Source: Streptomyces sp. NBC_00878 (GTDB taxonomy: Bacteria > Actinomycetota > Actinomycetes > Streptomycetales > Streptomycetaceae). Taken from it: a DNA stretch of 64,000 nucleotides. Positions 8,474 to 17,534 of this stretch are shown piece after piece. Under the pieces are notes generated by a model. It was not told the DNA's origin. It saw only the letters and a list, made by a program, of their open reading frames with translations, and made no database searches. A program made the position numbers and the translations under genes. The stretch lies in NCBI RefSeq assembly GCF_026341515.1, contig NZ_JAPEOK010000001.1:8618001-8682000 (forward strand), in the 5' to 3' direction. Position 1 is the stretch's first letter. Every line of letters starts with the position of its first letter.

Positions 8474-8594
8474 CCGCCGCTCCGCGGCGGGCGCCGTGTG
8501 CCGCTCCGCGGCAGGACGCTCACCCGCTCCGCGGGCCGAACTCCGCCGCTCCGCGGCGGTTTCCCCGCCCACCAGCCCGTGTTGAGCGCTCCGC

Positions 8595-8738
8595 GCTCCG
8601 CGATTCCTGCCTGCTCCGCGAGTCCCGCGCGCTCCGCGAGTCCCGCGCGCTCCCTGAATTCCGCGCGCCCCCTGAATTCCGCGCGCTCCGCGAATCCTGC
8701 CCGCTCCCCGAGTCCCACCCGCTCCGCAAACCAACCAC
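8595..8738. repeat. 18-bp tandem array, eight units
   Basis: Eight head-to-tail 18-bp units follow gctccgcgagtcccgcgc, beginning at 8595, 8613, 8631, 8649, 8667, 8685, 8703 and 8721. Units two and three are identical and the others differ at one to several bases. Upstream (8474-8594), several gctccgcggc palindromes form small hairpins. This 470-bp gap between recN and the glycosyltransferase gene holds no convincing gene, although both strands are open because the unit is a multiple of three. Confidence 0.85.
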
Positions 8739-8947
8739 CGTCCACCTCTCACTAATGTGAGTGATCACCCGCACCCCCTCTCCGCCACCCAAAGCCACCC
8801 CACCCCCACCCCACCCTCTCGATGGTCCGCAACTCCCGCGAGCCCTGGCATCCTTAGAAGAGGAGCCCGAGCGGTACACCCCCACCGCGCGTTCTTTCTG
8901 TACGTTTCTTCGTGACCGCCCGACGCCGAACCAGGAGCCCCGGCCAC

Positions 8948-10084
8948 GTGAGCCACGTGAGCAGCCACTCACCGCCCGGACAGTCGCCGCTGCGCACTGT
9001 CCAAGTGCTCGGCGGCGGCAGCGCGGGCAGCTGTGCCCATGTGCGGTCGCTGACCTCGGGGCTCGTCGAACGGGGCGTGCGGGTCACCGTGTGCGCCCCG
9101 GCCACGGCCGACCACACGTACGACTTCAGCGGTGTCGGAGCCGAGCACGTGCACGTGCCGAGGCGGAACGATCCGACCTCCATGGCCGTGCTGCGGGCGG
9201 CCTGCGCGGACGCCGACCTGGTGCACGCGCACGGGCTGCACTCCGCGTTGCGGGCCGCGCTCGCGCTCAGCGGACGGCGCGTCCCGCTCGTCGTCACCCT
9301 GCACTCCCGCCCGTACGCCGAGGGCGCGCGGGCGCATCTGCTGCGCCTCCTTGAGCGGCGCGTGGCCAAGGCCGCCTCCGTGGTCCTCGGATCCTCGTCC
9401 GACCTCGTGGACCGGGCCCGCAGCAGGGGAGCGCGGGACGCGCGGCTCGCCGCGGTCGCGCTGCCCGCCCCGCGCAGGCCCGCCGAGGGCGAGGACGCCG
9501 ACCGGCTGCGTCCCAAGGCGCGTGCCGAACTCGGCGCGACCGACCGGCCGTTGCTGATGACCGTCGGCTCCCTCGAACGGCACCGGGGGTACGACACGCT
9601 GCTGGACGCCACGCGCGCGTGGCGGCGGCTCGATCCCGTACCGCTGCTGGTGGTCGCCGGGGAGGGTCCGCTGCGCGGTGAACTCCAGCAGCGCATCGAG
9701 AACGAGGGGCTGCCCGTGCGTCTCGTCGGCCGACGGGACGACATCGGGGAGCTGCTCGCCGCCGCCGATCTCGCGCTGCTGCCCGGCAGTTGGGAATCGC
9801 GCTCCGTGCTGGCCCAGGAAGCCCTCCACGCGCGCGTGCCGCTCGTCGCGGCTGCCGCCGGAGGCATCCCCGAACTCGTCGGCGACGCCGCCGAACTCGT
9901 CCCGCACGGCGACTCCGAAGCGCTCGCCGAGGCCGTCGCGGATCTTCTCACCGACCCCGACCGGCGGGAACTCCTCAAGGACAAGGGCACGCTCCAGGCG
10001 GCCACTTGGCCGACCGAGGACGAGACGGTGGCCCAGGTCCTCAGCGTGTACGACGAGTTGACCAAGCCCTTGCCGCTGCCGTAG
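8948..10084 (+). CDS. GT4-family glycosyltransferase
   Basis: A 378-residue GT-B glycosyltransferase. The N-terminal half begins TVQVLGGGSAGSCAHVRSL. The C-terminal Glycos_transf_1 half has VGSLERHRGYDTLL, VAGEGPLRGEL and the nucleotide-sugar EX7E motif in SWESRSVLAQEAL. It probably moves a sugar from a nucleotide donor onto a cell-surface or lipid acceptor, which the sequence does not reveal. GTG 8948 was chosen because AGGAG lies ten bases upstream. GTG 8912 would add 12 basic residues. It converges with the PucR regulator gene, 24 bases away. Confidence 0.85.
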   Translation: MSHVSSHSPPGQSPLRTVQVLGGGSAGSCAHVRSLTSGLVERGVRVTVCAPATADHTYDFSGVGAEHVHVPRRNDPTSMAVLRAACADADLVHAHGLHSALRAALALSGRRVPLVVTLHSRPYAEGARAHLLRLLERRVAKAASVVLGSSSDLVDRARSRGARDARLAAVALPAPRRPAEGEDADRLRPKARAELGATDRPLLMTVGSLERHRGYDTLLDATRAWRRLDPVPLLVVAGEGPLRGELQQRIENEGLPVRLVGRRDDIGELLAAADLALLPGSWESRSVLAQEALHARVPLVAAAAGGIPELVGDAAELVPHGDSEALAEAVADLLTDPDRRELLKDKGTLQAATWPTEDETVAQVLSVYDELTKPLPLP

Positions 10085-10108
10085 GACCGCTCGAGAACGG
10101 GGCGGCGG

Positions 10109-11755
10109 CTACGGGACGAGTCTGCGGGCCCGCAGCGCCAGGCTGAGCGCCAGCACCGTCTGCGGGTCGTCGAGGTCCGTCCCGAGCAACTCCCCGATCC
10201 TCGCGAGCCGGTTGTAGAGCGTCTGCCGGTTGAGGTGCAGCTCGCGCGCGGTCTCCGCCTTGCGGCCCGCGTGCGCCAGATACGTCTCCAGGGTGGGCAG
10301 CAGCGGCGGCTTGGAGCGATGGTCGTGGTCGCGGAGCGGGCCGATCGCGCGGTCCACGAAGGCGGCCAGGTCCGGCTGGTCCCGCAGGCGCCACAGCAAC
10401 AGGTCGATGTCCAGGCGACGGGCGTCGTACCAGGGGCGGTCGGACAGCCCCTGGGCCGCCGTGGCCGTCTCGGCCGCGTGCCGCAGGCCGGCCGACGCGG
10501 CCGTCCAGCCGCCCGCCACGCCGACCACCACGACCGGCGGCTGCGCCCCCGGACGCTGCATGCCCGCCCGCTCCACACCGGCCCGCAGCGCCGCCGCGAC
10601 GCGGTCCGCGACCGTCGACCGCTCGGACTCCGAGCGCAGCCCCAGCAGCAGCGGTACGCGGCCCTCGACAGGGCGTACGCCCAGCAGGACCGGCACCCCC
10701 ACCGAGGCCAGCTCCTCGGCGACCGCGCGCGCCAGGACGGCCCAACCCCCGCCGGGGGACAGCCCGTCGGTGAGCCGCATCACCACCGGGAGCAGCGGCC
10801 CCGGGCCCGGCTTGAAGCCGAGCACCCGGGCCTGCGCGGGCGCGTCCTCGGCGGCGACGCGGCCCTCGGCGAGGTCGGTGAGGAAGTCGCCCCGGCCGCG
10901 CGCCGCCAGCTCCTCCTCCTGGCGGGCCTGCATCAGGACCACGGCGAGGATGCCAGCGGCCTGCTCGGCCGCCATACGGTGCACGGGTGCGAGCGGGGCG
11001 TGCGGGGCGTTCACGGGCAGCAGGACGAGCCGGGCGCGGACCGAACCGGTGCCGGGCCCGCCGCCGGGCACCTCCACCAGGACCGACCCCGCCGGCGGAT
11101 CCTCCTTGTGCTGGCCGCGCAGCCCCTCCCACACCTGGAGCGGATCGGCGTTCGCGGGGCCGCTCCCGGCGGCGTACAGGAGCTGACCGTCCGGGGTCTC
11201 CAGGAAGACCGGGTTGCCGCTGAAGTCGGCCAGGATGCCGAGGACCTGGGGGATACCGCCTCCGCCGAGCAGGGCTTGCGTGCAGCGCCGGTGTACCGCC
11301 TCGGCGCGCTGGAGCAGCGCGTAGTGGCCGTTGACGATCTCGGTGTGGATCTCCTCGGTGACCGCCACGAACGCCACCTCGCGGTGCAGTTGGACGAGCG
11401 GCAGACCGGCCGTCCGCGCCGTCTCCACGAGGGCCGCGGGCAGCCGGGTGAAGCGCGTGCCCAGTTCCACGACGAGGGCCGCGATGCCGCGCTCGGCGAG
11501 GGTGCGGACGAAGGCGCGCTGGTCGGCGGGGCGGGTGCCGAGCCCGTACCCCGTGGTCAGGAGCAGTTCGCCGCCCTTCAGCAGGGATGCGATGTTCGGT
11601 ACCTCGCCCGCGTGCACCCAGCGCACGGTACGGTCCAGCCGGTCGGCGCCCGCGAGGATCTCCGGCAGGCCGCCGCGCAGCCCGGGCAGCTCCAGGGCCC
11701 GCCGCACGGTGATCCCGCCGCCGCGCGCGTCCGGTGTGTCGATACGGCTGTCCAT
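10109..11755 (-). CDS. PucR-family transcriptional regulator
   Basis: A 548-residue regulator. The N-terminal PucR ligand-sensing domain is at about 15-135 (LPGLRGGLPEILAGADRLDR onward), followed by a GGDEF-like middle region. A C-terminal HTH_30 domain lies at about 485-545, with the recognition segment ARELHLNRQTLYNRLARI. PucR proteins sense purine or amino-acid metabolites and often act on their neighbours. The nearest upstream gene on the same strand is a flavin oxidase, 50 bases away. The ATG at 11755 precedes the conserved domain. The open frame continues upstream over the oxidase gene, but only as shadow translation. Confidence 0.88.
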   Translation of the reverse strand: MDSRIDTPDARGGGITVRRALELPGLRGGLPEILAGADRLDRTVRWVHAGEVPNIASLLKGGELLLTTGYGLGTRPADQRAFVRTLAERGIAALVVELGTRFTRLPAALVETARTAGLPLVQLHREVAFVAVTEEIHTEIVNGHYALLQRAEAVHRRCTQALLGGGGIPQVLGILADFSGNPVFLETPDGQLLYAAGSGPANADPLQVWEGLRGQHKEDPPAGSVLVEVPGGGPGTGSVRARLVLLPVNAPHAPLAPVHRMAAEQAAGILAVVLMQARQEEELAARGRGDFLTDLAEGRVAAEDAPAQARVLGFKPGPGPLLPVVMRLTDGLSPGGGWAVLARAVAEELASVGVPVLLGVRPVEGRVPLLLGLRSESERSTVADRVAAALRAGVERAGMQRPGAQPPVVVVGVAGGWTAASAGLRHAAETATAAQGLSDRPWYDARRLDIDLLLWRLRDQPDLAAFVDRAIGPLRDHDHRSKPPLLPTLETYLAHAGRKAETARELHLNRQTLYNRLARIGELLGTDLDDPQTVLALSLALRARRLVP

Positions 11756-11805
11756 GACGCGGACGCTACCTCGTCCTCCACCTGCCGTGAGGTGCCGGAC
11801 AGGGC

Positions 11806-13188
11806 CTACGCGGGCGGGATGTTGTGGTTGAAGCGGAACACGTTGTCCGGGTCGTACTGGGCCTTCACCCACGCCAGCCGCCGGGTGTTCTCGGTGCCCA
11901 GGCCCGCCTCCACCCGGTCCTCGCCCTCGTCGCCGATGAAGTTGAGGTAGACCGCGCCGGTGCTCCACGGCCGGACGTCGGCGCGCACGTCCCGCACCCA
12001 CTGGACGCAGCGCTCGTCGTCCGCGGGGTCCTCCCAGATGCCGAAGGGGTGCACTGCCCAGGCCGCGTCCCGGTACGGCACCGGGTACGCGCGGGGGCCG
12101 TCGGCGACCGCGCCGCCCAGCGGGAACAGCATGTGCTTGGTTCGGGTGGGCACGGGCATCGTGTCCGCGCGGGCGCAGAAGACGTCCACGAACTCGTCGG
12201 GCGCGCCCGTCAGGTACTCCGCCGACCAGTAGTTCCGCATCCCCGGCGGATCGTCGATCATGCACTGGAGGTCCGCGTACGGGATCGCCGTGACGATCTC
12301 CACCTCGTGCGGCAGTGCCAGCAGGGGCTGGGCGGTCTTACGCAGGTCGTCCTCGCTGCCCGCGTACGTCACGAGGGCCCCGCACAGCAGCGTGCCGACC
12401 AGGTGCTCGGGGACGAACTCCTCGGGCGGTCCGGTCAGGTAGAGCACGCCGCCGCCCGCCTCCACCGGCCCGGTCTCCATGATCTCGCGGAAGACGCGGG
12501 TCACCTCCGGGCCCGACTCGGGGCGATACAGCACCAGGGCCATCGCGAACTCGGGCAGCTCGTGCAGTTTCAGGGTCAGCGCGGTCGCGACGCCGAAGTT
12601 CCCGCCGCCGCCGTGCAGGGCCCAGAACAGCTCGGGGTTCTCCTCGGCGCTCGCGTGGACCGCAGAGCCGTCGGCGGTCACCAGATCGACGCCGAGCAGG
12701 TTGTCGACCGCGAGCCCGAACGTCCGCTCCAGCCAGCCGCTTCCGCCGCCCAGTACGAAGCCGCCGACCCCGGTGGTCGAGGCGCGGCCCCCGGTGGTCG
12801 CCAGGTGGTGCGGCTCGGTGGCGCGGTCCATGTGGCTCATCGTCGCGCCGCCCCCGACGCGTACGGCCGCGGCCCCGGGGTGGACCGTCACCTCGTGCAT
12901 CCGGCGCAGGTCGACGACCAGACCGCCGTCGTTCAAGGCCATGCCCGCCACGCTGTGGCCGCCGCCGCGTACCGCGATCTTCAGGTCCAGGTCCCGGGCG
13001 AACCGCACCGACCGGGTGACGTCGGCCTCGTTCGCGCACTGCGCGATCACTGCCGGACGCCGGTCGATCATCGCGTTGAAGACCGTCCGGGCCTCGTCGT
13101 ACCCCGGATCCTCAGGAGCGAAGACGTCACCGACGAGGTCCTCGCGGAGCGCGGCGAGCGCCGCACCCGCCTTCGAGAGGGAAGCCAT
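11806..13188 (-). CDS. FAD-dependent oxidase (BBE / 6-hydroxynicotine-oxidase type)
   Basis: A 460-residue PCMH-type flavoprotein. The FAD_binding_4 domain includes KIAVRGGGHSVAG, where the histidine is the likely 8-alpha FAD attachment site, and GGRASTTGVGGFVLGGGSGWL. The C-terminal berberine-bridge segment ends DPDNVFRFNHNIPPA. Such oxidases act on alcohols, amines or sugars, and the substrate is unknown here. The start at 13188 has a purine-rich ribosome-binding site (gaaggggg). The open frame extends to 13413, but the conserved N-terminus begins at MASLSKAG. A PucR regulator lies immediately downstream. Confidence 0.88.
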   Translation of the reverse strand: MASLSKAGAALAALREDLVGDVFAPEDPGYDEARTVFNAMIDRRPAVIAQCANEADVTRSVRFARDLDLKIAVRGGGHSVAGMALNDGGLVVDLRRMHEVTVHPGAAAVRVGGGATMSHMDRATEPHHLATTGGRASTTGVGGFVLGGGSGWLERTFGLAVDNLLGVDLVTADGSAVHASAEENPELFWALHGGGGNFGVATALTLKLHELPEFAMALVLYRPESGPEVTRVFREIMETGPVEAGGGVLYLTGPPEEFVPEHLVGTLLCGALVTYAGSEDDLRKTAQPLLALPHEVEIVTAIPYADLQCMIDDPPGMRNYWSAEYLTGAPDEFVDVFCARADTMPVPTRTKHMLFPLGGAVADGPRAYPVPYRDAAWAVHPFGIWEDPADDERCVQWVRDVRADVRPWSTGAVYLNFIGDEGEDRVEAGLGTENTRRLAWVKAQYDPDNVFRFNHNIPPA

Positions 13189-13348
13189 GGCCGCCCCCCT
13201 TCCAGAGCAGGGGCATACACGTACTTCCCAGGCTAGGCGGGCAGGGCCCATCGGTCGCGCCGAGCCCGCGGGCCGGCCGTCGTGCGGCTCCCCTGGGAGC
13301 CCGGGGCAGTCGCACGGACCGCGTGACGGCCCTCGGTGCAGGTTCCCC

Positions 13349-13600
13349 TCACCGCTGGCCATTGACTGGGCTGTCACCTGCGGGTTCCGATGCGGTCCCG
13401 ATGGTCTGTCCACGGTTCTGTTCCATGATCGTGATCCTCTCCTCGGGCTGTCCCGTTCGCTCGGCCTCTGTGAGCCGCGTGAGAGACGGTCGGAGCCGGT
13501 GCGCGAGGGCGGGGTCCCAGAGTTCGATCTCGCCTGCGAGCAGGCCGAGAGATACGCCCGTCTCCGGGTTCGTACTTCGAGCGATGCCCGCCCACTCCAC
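13349..13600 (-). CDS. small hypothetical protein downstream of a PucR-type regulator
   Basis: An 83-residue frame from GTG 13600, with high third-position GC and a plausible sequence (TNPETGVSLGLLAGEIELWD and HRLRPSLTRLTEAER). It starts 12 bases after the stop of the regulator gene, so the two may be an operon. I recognise no family. The frame is open upstream to 13705, inside the regulator gene. It may be the tail of a decayed gene rather than an intact one. Confidence 0.4.
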   Translation of the reverse strand: MEWAGIARSTNPETGVSLGLLAGEIELWDPALAHRLRPSLTRLTEAERTGQPEERITIMEQNRGQTIGTASEPAGDSPVNGQR

Positions 13601-13611
13601 CCGCGGCGGGG

Positions 13612-14961
13612 TTATCCTCTGCGCTCCGAGCGGCGCGCCTCGGTTCGATCCTCGACGGGTTGGTGGTCGGGCGTCAGGTGCCGGGCGAGCAGCAGCGCGG
13701 CCCACAGCTGCAGCCGTCTCTCGGTGAGAGGCCGGTCCAGCATCTGCTCCGCCCGGCGCAGCCGGTAGGTGACGGTGTTCTTCGCGACCACCAGCCGGTC
13801 GGCCGTAGCCTGCGTCCGCCCCTGGTGCTCGAACCAGGACAGCACTGTCTCGCGCAGGGCGGGCGCCAGCGGGTCCTCGTTCCTGCCGAGATCCCCGAGT
13901 TCGCGCGCGACGAACTCACTGGCCTGTTCACGGTCGGTCGTCATCATCGCGACGACATCGACATCGGCGTAGCGGACGACATCGCCGTGGGGCACCGCGG
14001 AGTGCTGGGCCACCCGCGCGGCTTCGAGGGCCTCGCGATGCGACCGGCGGAACCCCTCGATCCCATACCCAGGCTCCCCCAGGAAGAGCAGCGTCCCCGG
14101 ACGGGCGAGACGGTCGTCGACCGGCGGTGGCGGTACGTCCCTGGCCAGGGCACACCAGGCCCACACCGCGGTCCGGCCGACCGGCATGACGAGTCTCGCC
14201 GTGGCTCCGAGCGCGTCGATCGTCGCGGACGCAGCACGGTGGACCACCGTCGCGTCGGCGTGGCCTGGTGTCGCGTGCTGGAGCACCAACGCGACGTGCA
14301 GCCGCCCGTCCAACTGGTAGCCCAGCGTGCGGGACGCCGCGGCCACGTCGACCGGACCGCCGTCGAGGATCGACCGCACCGCCTCGTCACGCGCGGCGTT
14401 GGCGCTGCTCAGCCAGGCGCGCTCCTCCTCGTGATAGGTCTCGGAGGCCCCACGGGCGAAACCGTCCACGTAGGTGAAGAGCAGCCGGGAGACCAGGGCG
14501 AGCTGCTCGGGCTGCTGCTCGACGGGTACGAGGGTGCGGCAGGCCTCGATGAAGGACTCGGCCAGGAGTGCGTGTCCCAGCCTGATGGAGGCCCACACCT
14601 GGTCCAGCGTGATCCGGCGGTGGACGAACTCCCGCATCTGCCGGTCCCCCTCGGCCGTAAGGCCGGCCTGCTCGACCTTGCCCGCGTCCAGCGCGACCAG
14701 CAGGTGCAGCGCTACGGACTCGGGCCCCAGCCGCTTGGTGGCGAGGACGGCCTCGCTGCCGCCGAACACCGGATCGGCCTCGATGTTCCGCAGTGCGACG
14801 CGGTATCCGAGTTCCACCGCCCACGCCACCGGGCCCTCCCCGAGACGGGTACGCGCCGCCGCCAGGGTCTCCGGCAGGCACACTGGGTCAGGGACGGCCG
14901 GCCCATCAGGACGCAGCCGGCGCACCCAGCTCCCTGGTTCCGAGGCTGCGGTTCCACTCAC
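13612..14961 (-). CDS. PucR/CdaR-type regulator with C-terminal HTH_30
   Basis: A 449-residue regulator. The N-terminal all-helical region (about 60-170) resembles the RsbRD N-terminal sensor. A GGDEF-like middle follows. The C-terminal HTH_30 domain (about 375-435) carries GRTQATADRLVVAKNTVTYRLRRAEQML. GTG 14961 was chosen because agaggggg lies about eight bases upstream. The open frame continues to 15036 without a better start. It may control the nearby catabolic genes (NTF2-like protein, mmsA, FAH), which is inference from position only. Confidence 0.8.
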   Translation of the reverse strand: MSGTAASEPGSWVRRLRPDGPAVPDPVCLPETLAAARTRLGEGPVAWAVELGYRVALRNIEADPVFGGSEAVLATKRLGPESVALHLLVALDAGKVEQAGLTAEGDRQMREFVHRRITLDQVWASIRLGHALLAESFIEACRTLVPVEQQPEQLALVSRLLFTYVDGFARGASETYHEEERAWLSSANAARDEAVRSILDGGPVDVAAASRTLGYQLDGRLHVALVLQHATPGHADATVVHRAASATIDALGATARLVMPVGRTAVWAWCALARDVPPPPVDDRLARPGTLLFLGEPGYGIEGFRRSHREALEAARVAQHSAVPHGDVVRYADVDVVAMMTTDREQASEFVARELGDLGRNEDPLAPALRETVLSWFEHQGRTQATADRLVVAKNTVTYRLRRAEQMLDRPLTERRLQLWAALLLARHLTPDHQPVEDRTEARRSERRG

Positions 14962-15009
14962 CGTTGTCCCCCTCTGCCGGCTTGTTGTCCTCCTCTGCCG
15001 GGTCCGCCG

Positions 15010-15240
15010 GGTCCCGCCGTTCCGCGGCATCGCCAAGCAGGCTGGACAGGAGGTGCCGGAGTTCGGCCGGACCGGGCTCCAGTACTACCCGGTCATCCAT
15101 CACATGACCACGAACACAGACCACGAATTTCGCGATCGAGATCGACGGTGACACGGCCTGTTCCTGCCACTACCTGTACGTTGCCCACTTCTCCGACGAC
15201 GGCACCGTCACCAGAGGTCCCGACGAATCCGTCGCCGCTT
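15010..15240 (+). pseudogene. frameshifted remnant of a SnoaL/NTF2-like gene
   Basis: One frame reads RGIAKQAGQEVPEFGRTGLQ then YYPVIHHMTTNTDHEF. The +1 frame continues FAIEIDGDTACSCHYLYVAH then FSDDGTVTRG. Together they resemble the HHMTNH...IEVDGDTA...Y core of SnoaL-like proteins, split by a frameshift at about 15125-15130. There is no intact start and the end fades after 15240. It sits on the opposite strand from the intact NTF2-like gene at 15344. The assignment rests on motif resemblance alone. Confidence 0.5.
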
Positions 15241-15343
15241 CCGCCGCTTCCGCCACTTCGTACTGCACGGCGTCGAGCGTTGCGCGTGCCTCCGCAGCCA
15301 CGCCCCGGACCGGGTCTTCGGTCCGGGGCTGTGGGCGTACGGA

Positions 15344-15886
15344 TCAGGCTCCGGCCGTGGGCAACTCGAAGTCCGGGAACTCCTCGACGACCGAACCCTC
15401 GGGGATGGCGTCGTTGTCCTCCGCGCTGCCGAAAGCACGCCACAACTCATAGGCGATCTCGCGCGAGATCCGGCCGTCGCGCATCTCGAAGATGTGCACG
15501 AGACGCATGTTCATCCTGGTGCCGATCGGGTAGGGCAGGTTCGGCATCTTGTCCCCGATCACCGTGACCTCGGCGATCTGGTCGTCGAAGACGAACTGCT
15601 CGGTGGCGAACCGGCGCAGGGAGGTGGTCTTGTGAAAGCCAACGGTCTTGAAGATGTCGTGGTACGCCGACAGCACCTCCTTCGGGTCGGTGTAGATCAT
15701 CCCGCGGCTGGGCGCCTCCCAGCTGATGTCGTCGGCGTAGAGGGCAACGGCCTTCTCGACGTCTTCGGGGTTCTCGTTGTGGAAGTGCGCTTCGATCACC
15801 GCGAGGTTGCGGGCGACGATCTCGTCGCGGGTGAGCTCGCTGTCGAGGCGGGTGTCGGTGAGCACGTCGACGTGGCTGAGAGTCAT
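15344..15886 (-). CDS. nuclear transport factor 2-like (SnoaL-type) protein
   Basis: A 180-residue cone-fold protein. It has an N-terminal helix (DEIVARNLAVIEAHFHNENP), VALYADDISWEAPSRGMIYTD, a YHDIFKTVGFH stretch, and a core MRLVHIFEMRDGRISREIAYEL typical of SnoaL/NTF2 domains. Members bind or isomerise small hydrophobic or aromatic molecules and are often encoded in catabolic clusters. ATG 15886 has aaggaaaaag directly upstream. The region before the start contains a near-direct repeat (gggtcggYgggtggtg at about 15905 and 15936). The catalytic role is not known. Confidence 0.82.
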   Translation of the reverse strand: MTLSHVDVLTDTRLDSELTRDEIVARNLAVIEAHFHNENPEDVEKAVALYADDISWEAPSRGMIYTDPKEVLSAYHDIFKTVGFHKTTSLRRFATEQFVFDDQIAEVTVIGDKMPNLPYPIGTRMNMRLVHIFEMRDGRISREIAYELWRAFGSAEDNDAIPEGSVVEEFPDFELPTAGA

Positions 15887-16467
15887 CTTCTTTTTCCTTC
15901 GGGTCGGCGGGTGGTGTAAACGGGTTTCCTTTGGGTCGGTGGGTGGTGCAGACGCGCGGACGGGGCGTGGGTCAGGGCGGTCGGGACGGCTCGTTCGTCC
16001 GCGGCGGCGGGTACGGCGGGGCGGAGGCAGCGTGGCGAGGACGAGCGGGTACTCGCCGCCGCGTGCGGCCTTCCACACTGTCCCCCTGGCACACACCGTC
16101 CTTTTGGCGATGGCCAGCTTTTCGCGGAGGTCATCGCGGCGCCGACCACCAGCGTCGGGAGCATCATGCGGGCGGCGATCGCCGAGCTCAGCGGCGCGGC
16201 GGGACCCGGCCCGACCATCGGGCGGTCCGGTCGTTGACCGGGCGCCTTGAAGATCATCAGGTCCTCTCGTCAGGCCGGGCGGGCGCGCGGCGGCCGGAGG
16301 GAACGGGTAGCACACGCCCGCGTGAGCGACGTGACCGCAGGGCCGTGCCGGTGGGATTCCTGGCGGGCCGTGCCGACATGGTGGTCGGCGTCCTGTGCCT
16401 CGTCTGCCGCGTCGCTGGTGCCGGGCCTGTGGGCAGGAGCAGCGCGCCCCAGACCTCGGGCCGGTGT
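15887..16467. other. region without an intact gene; possible decayed coding
   Basis: No frame has both a good start and a recognisable domain. A plus-strand stretch at about 16100-16238 reads as coding by third-position GC (DGQLFAEVIAAPTTSVGSIM, then RAAIAELSG) and stops at TGA near 16238, but has no start. A minus-strand ATG at 16257, with gagaggacct upstream, opens a frame of unclear origin. I read this as remnants of lost genes. Confidence 0.4.
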
Positions 16468-16686
16468 TCAGACTTCGGGCAGGAGTGCCCACCTGCGGCT
16501 CACCGACCCGGTGGCCCACGACCATCTCCCGTTCAGCACCCCCCTGTTGTCAGCGAGCGCGCCCAGGTTCTCCTGGGGGAAGGCACGTAGGCGATCGGCC
16601 TCTGACAGCACGGCGGCGGCCTGGTCGCGGCCACCCCGCCGGAGCCGACGGGGAACTGGAACATCGGGTCGCAGGGTCAACGTCAT
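16468..16686 (-). pseudogene. short gene-like fragment, possibly the start of an acyl-CoA-dehydrogenase-like gene
   Basis: A 72-residue frame from ATG 16686, with a strong gaggag ribosome-binding site. The initiation region (gaggagcgacgATGAC) nearly copies that of mmsA (gaggagcgaccATGAC at 17524-17539). The part SEADRLRAFPQENLGALAD resembles the first helices of acyl-CoA-dehydrogenase-like flavoproteins, but the frame stops after ALLPEV and nothing downstream continues it. It is probably a truncated gene. The family assignment is weak. Confidence 0.35.
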
Positions 16687-17031
16687 CGTCGCTCCTCGCC
16701 GCTCGCTGTTGTGTGGGGCGTGGCCAGACCGGGTGAACCCGCCCTGATGCCAGGAATCGTCTGCGACAACGAGCACCGTCGTCTTGGTCCGGGCGACCAG
16801 AACGAACCGGTCGGGTTGCACCGGGTGAGCATCGGGCGACGGGTGCAACTCACCAGAACCCCGGCGACGGCGGCGAGGCGGCGAGCCGCGCGGGTCAATC
16901 CGCCGGGCCGTTGTTGGTCGGCCAGACCAAGTGCCGACGCCAAAGGTTCCGCTCTACTCGCTCTACGGCAGTGCGACGAGAGTCAGCCCTATCGACGCCG
17001 GCGCGGCGAGGTCTCATCGAGGAGGCAGGGA

Positions 17032-17454
17032 ATGACGGAGCAGTCCACGGTGCACGGCGACCGCGTCGCCACCGAAGCCTTTGTCCCTGCCTACGTGCGA
17101 GCCTTCGGTCCTGCCTACATGCGCCGGGTCGTCGGTCATCTCCGTGGCGCCGACGGGCTCCGTGGTGGAGACGTTCACAGCCGTGTCCCTCGCCCGGCGC
17201 TCGTGGCCCTCTGCACACACTGCGCACAGCCGCTTGTGGCCTTCCGCACGCAGCACGGCTCGGACATGCCTGCAGCGGTCCGCTCGACCGGCAGCTTCCC
17301 GGCCAACGTGCTGTCCGCGTGCCGTGGAGCTCGACGGAGCTCGACGCCGTCCAGGAGAACACGGAGCTCGACGCCCTCCGGGAAGACGGGAAGACGTCGA
17401 GCCCTTCGTGCTCTGGACGGGCGCTCTGTACGGACTCCAGCACACCCCGCCTGA
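17032..17454 (+). CDS. unidentified ORF with a perfect Shine-Dalgarno, upstream of mmsA
   Basis: A 140-residue frame starting at ATG 17032 with AGGAGG six bases upstream. The first 50 residues (EAFVPAYVRAFGPAYMRRVV) have coding-like composition. After about residue 55 the frame becomes Arg/Ser/Thr-rich and looks like frame-shifted translation. A different frame reads EPFVLWTGALYGLQ at about 17400-17440. It may be a decayed gene of the mmsA cluster. A ggagctcgacg unit recurs three times at about 17327-17372. Confidence 0.35.
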   Translation: MTEQSTVHGDRVATEAFVPAYVRAFGPAYMRRVVGHLRGADGLRGGDVHSRVPRPALVALCTHCAQPLVAFRTQHGSDMPAAVRSTGSFPANVLSACRGARRSSTPSRRTRSSTPSGKTGRRRALRALDGRSVRTPAHPA

Positions 17455-17534
17455 CCAGCCTGACCATTCGCATCACCGAGCGCAGCTGCGGTCCTGGTCG
17501 GCTGCCCCACCCATCGGACTCACGAGGAGCGACC

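Noticed and set aside
8595..8738. CRISPR-like regular array
   Set aside because: Units are contiguous with no unique spacers, and there are no cas genes in the window.
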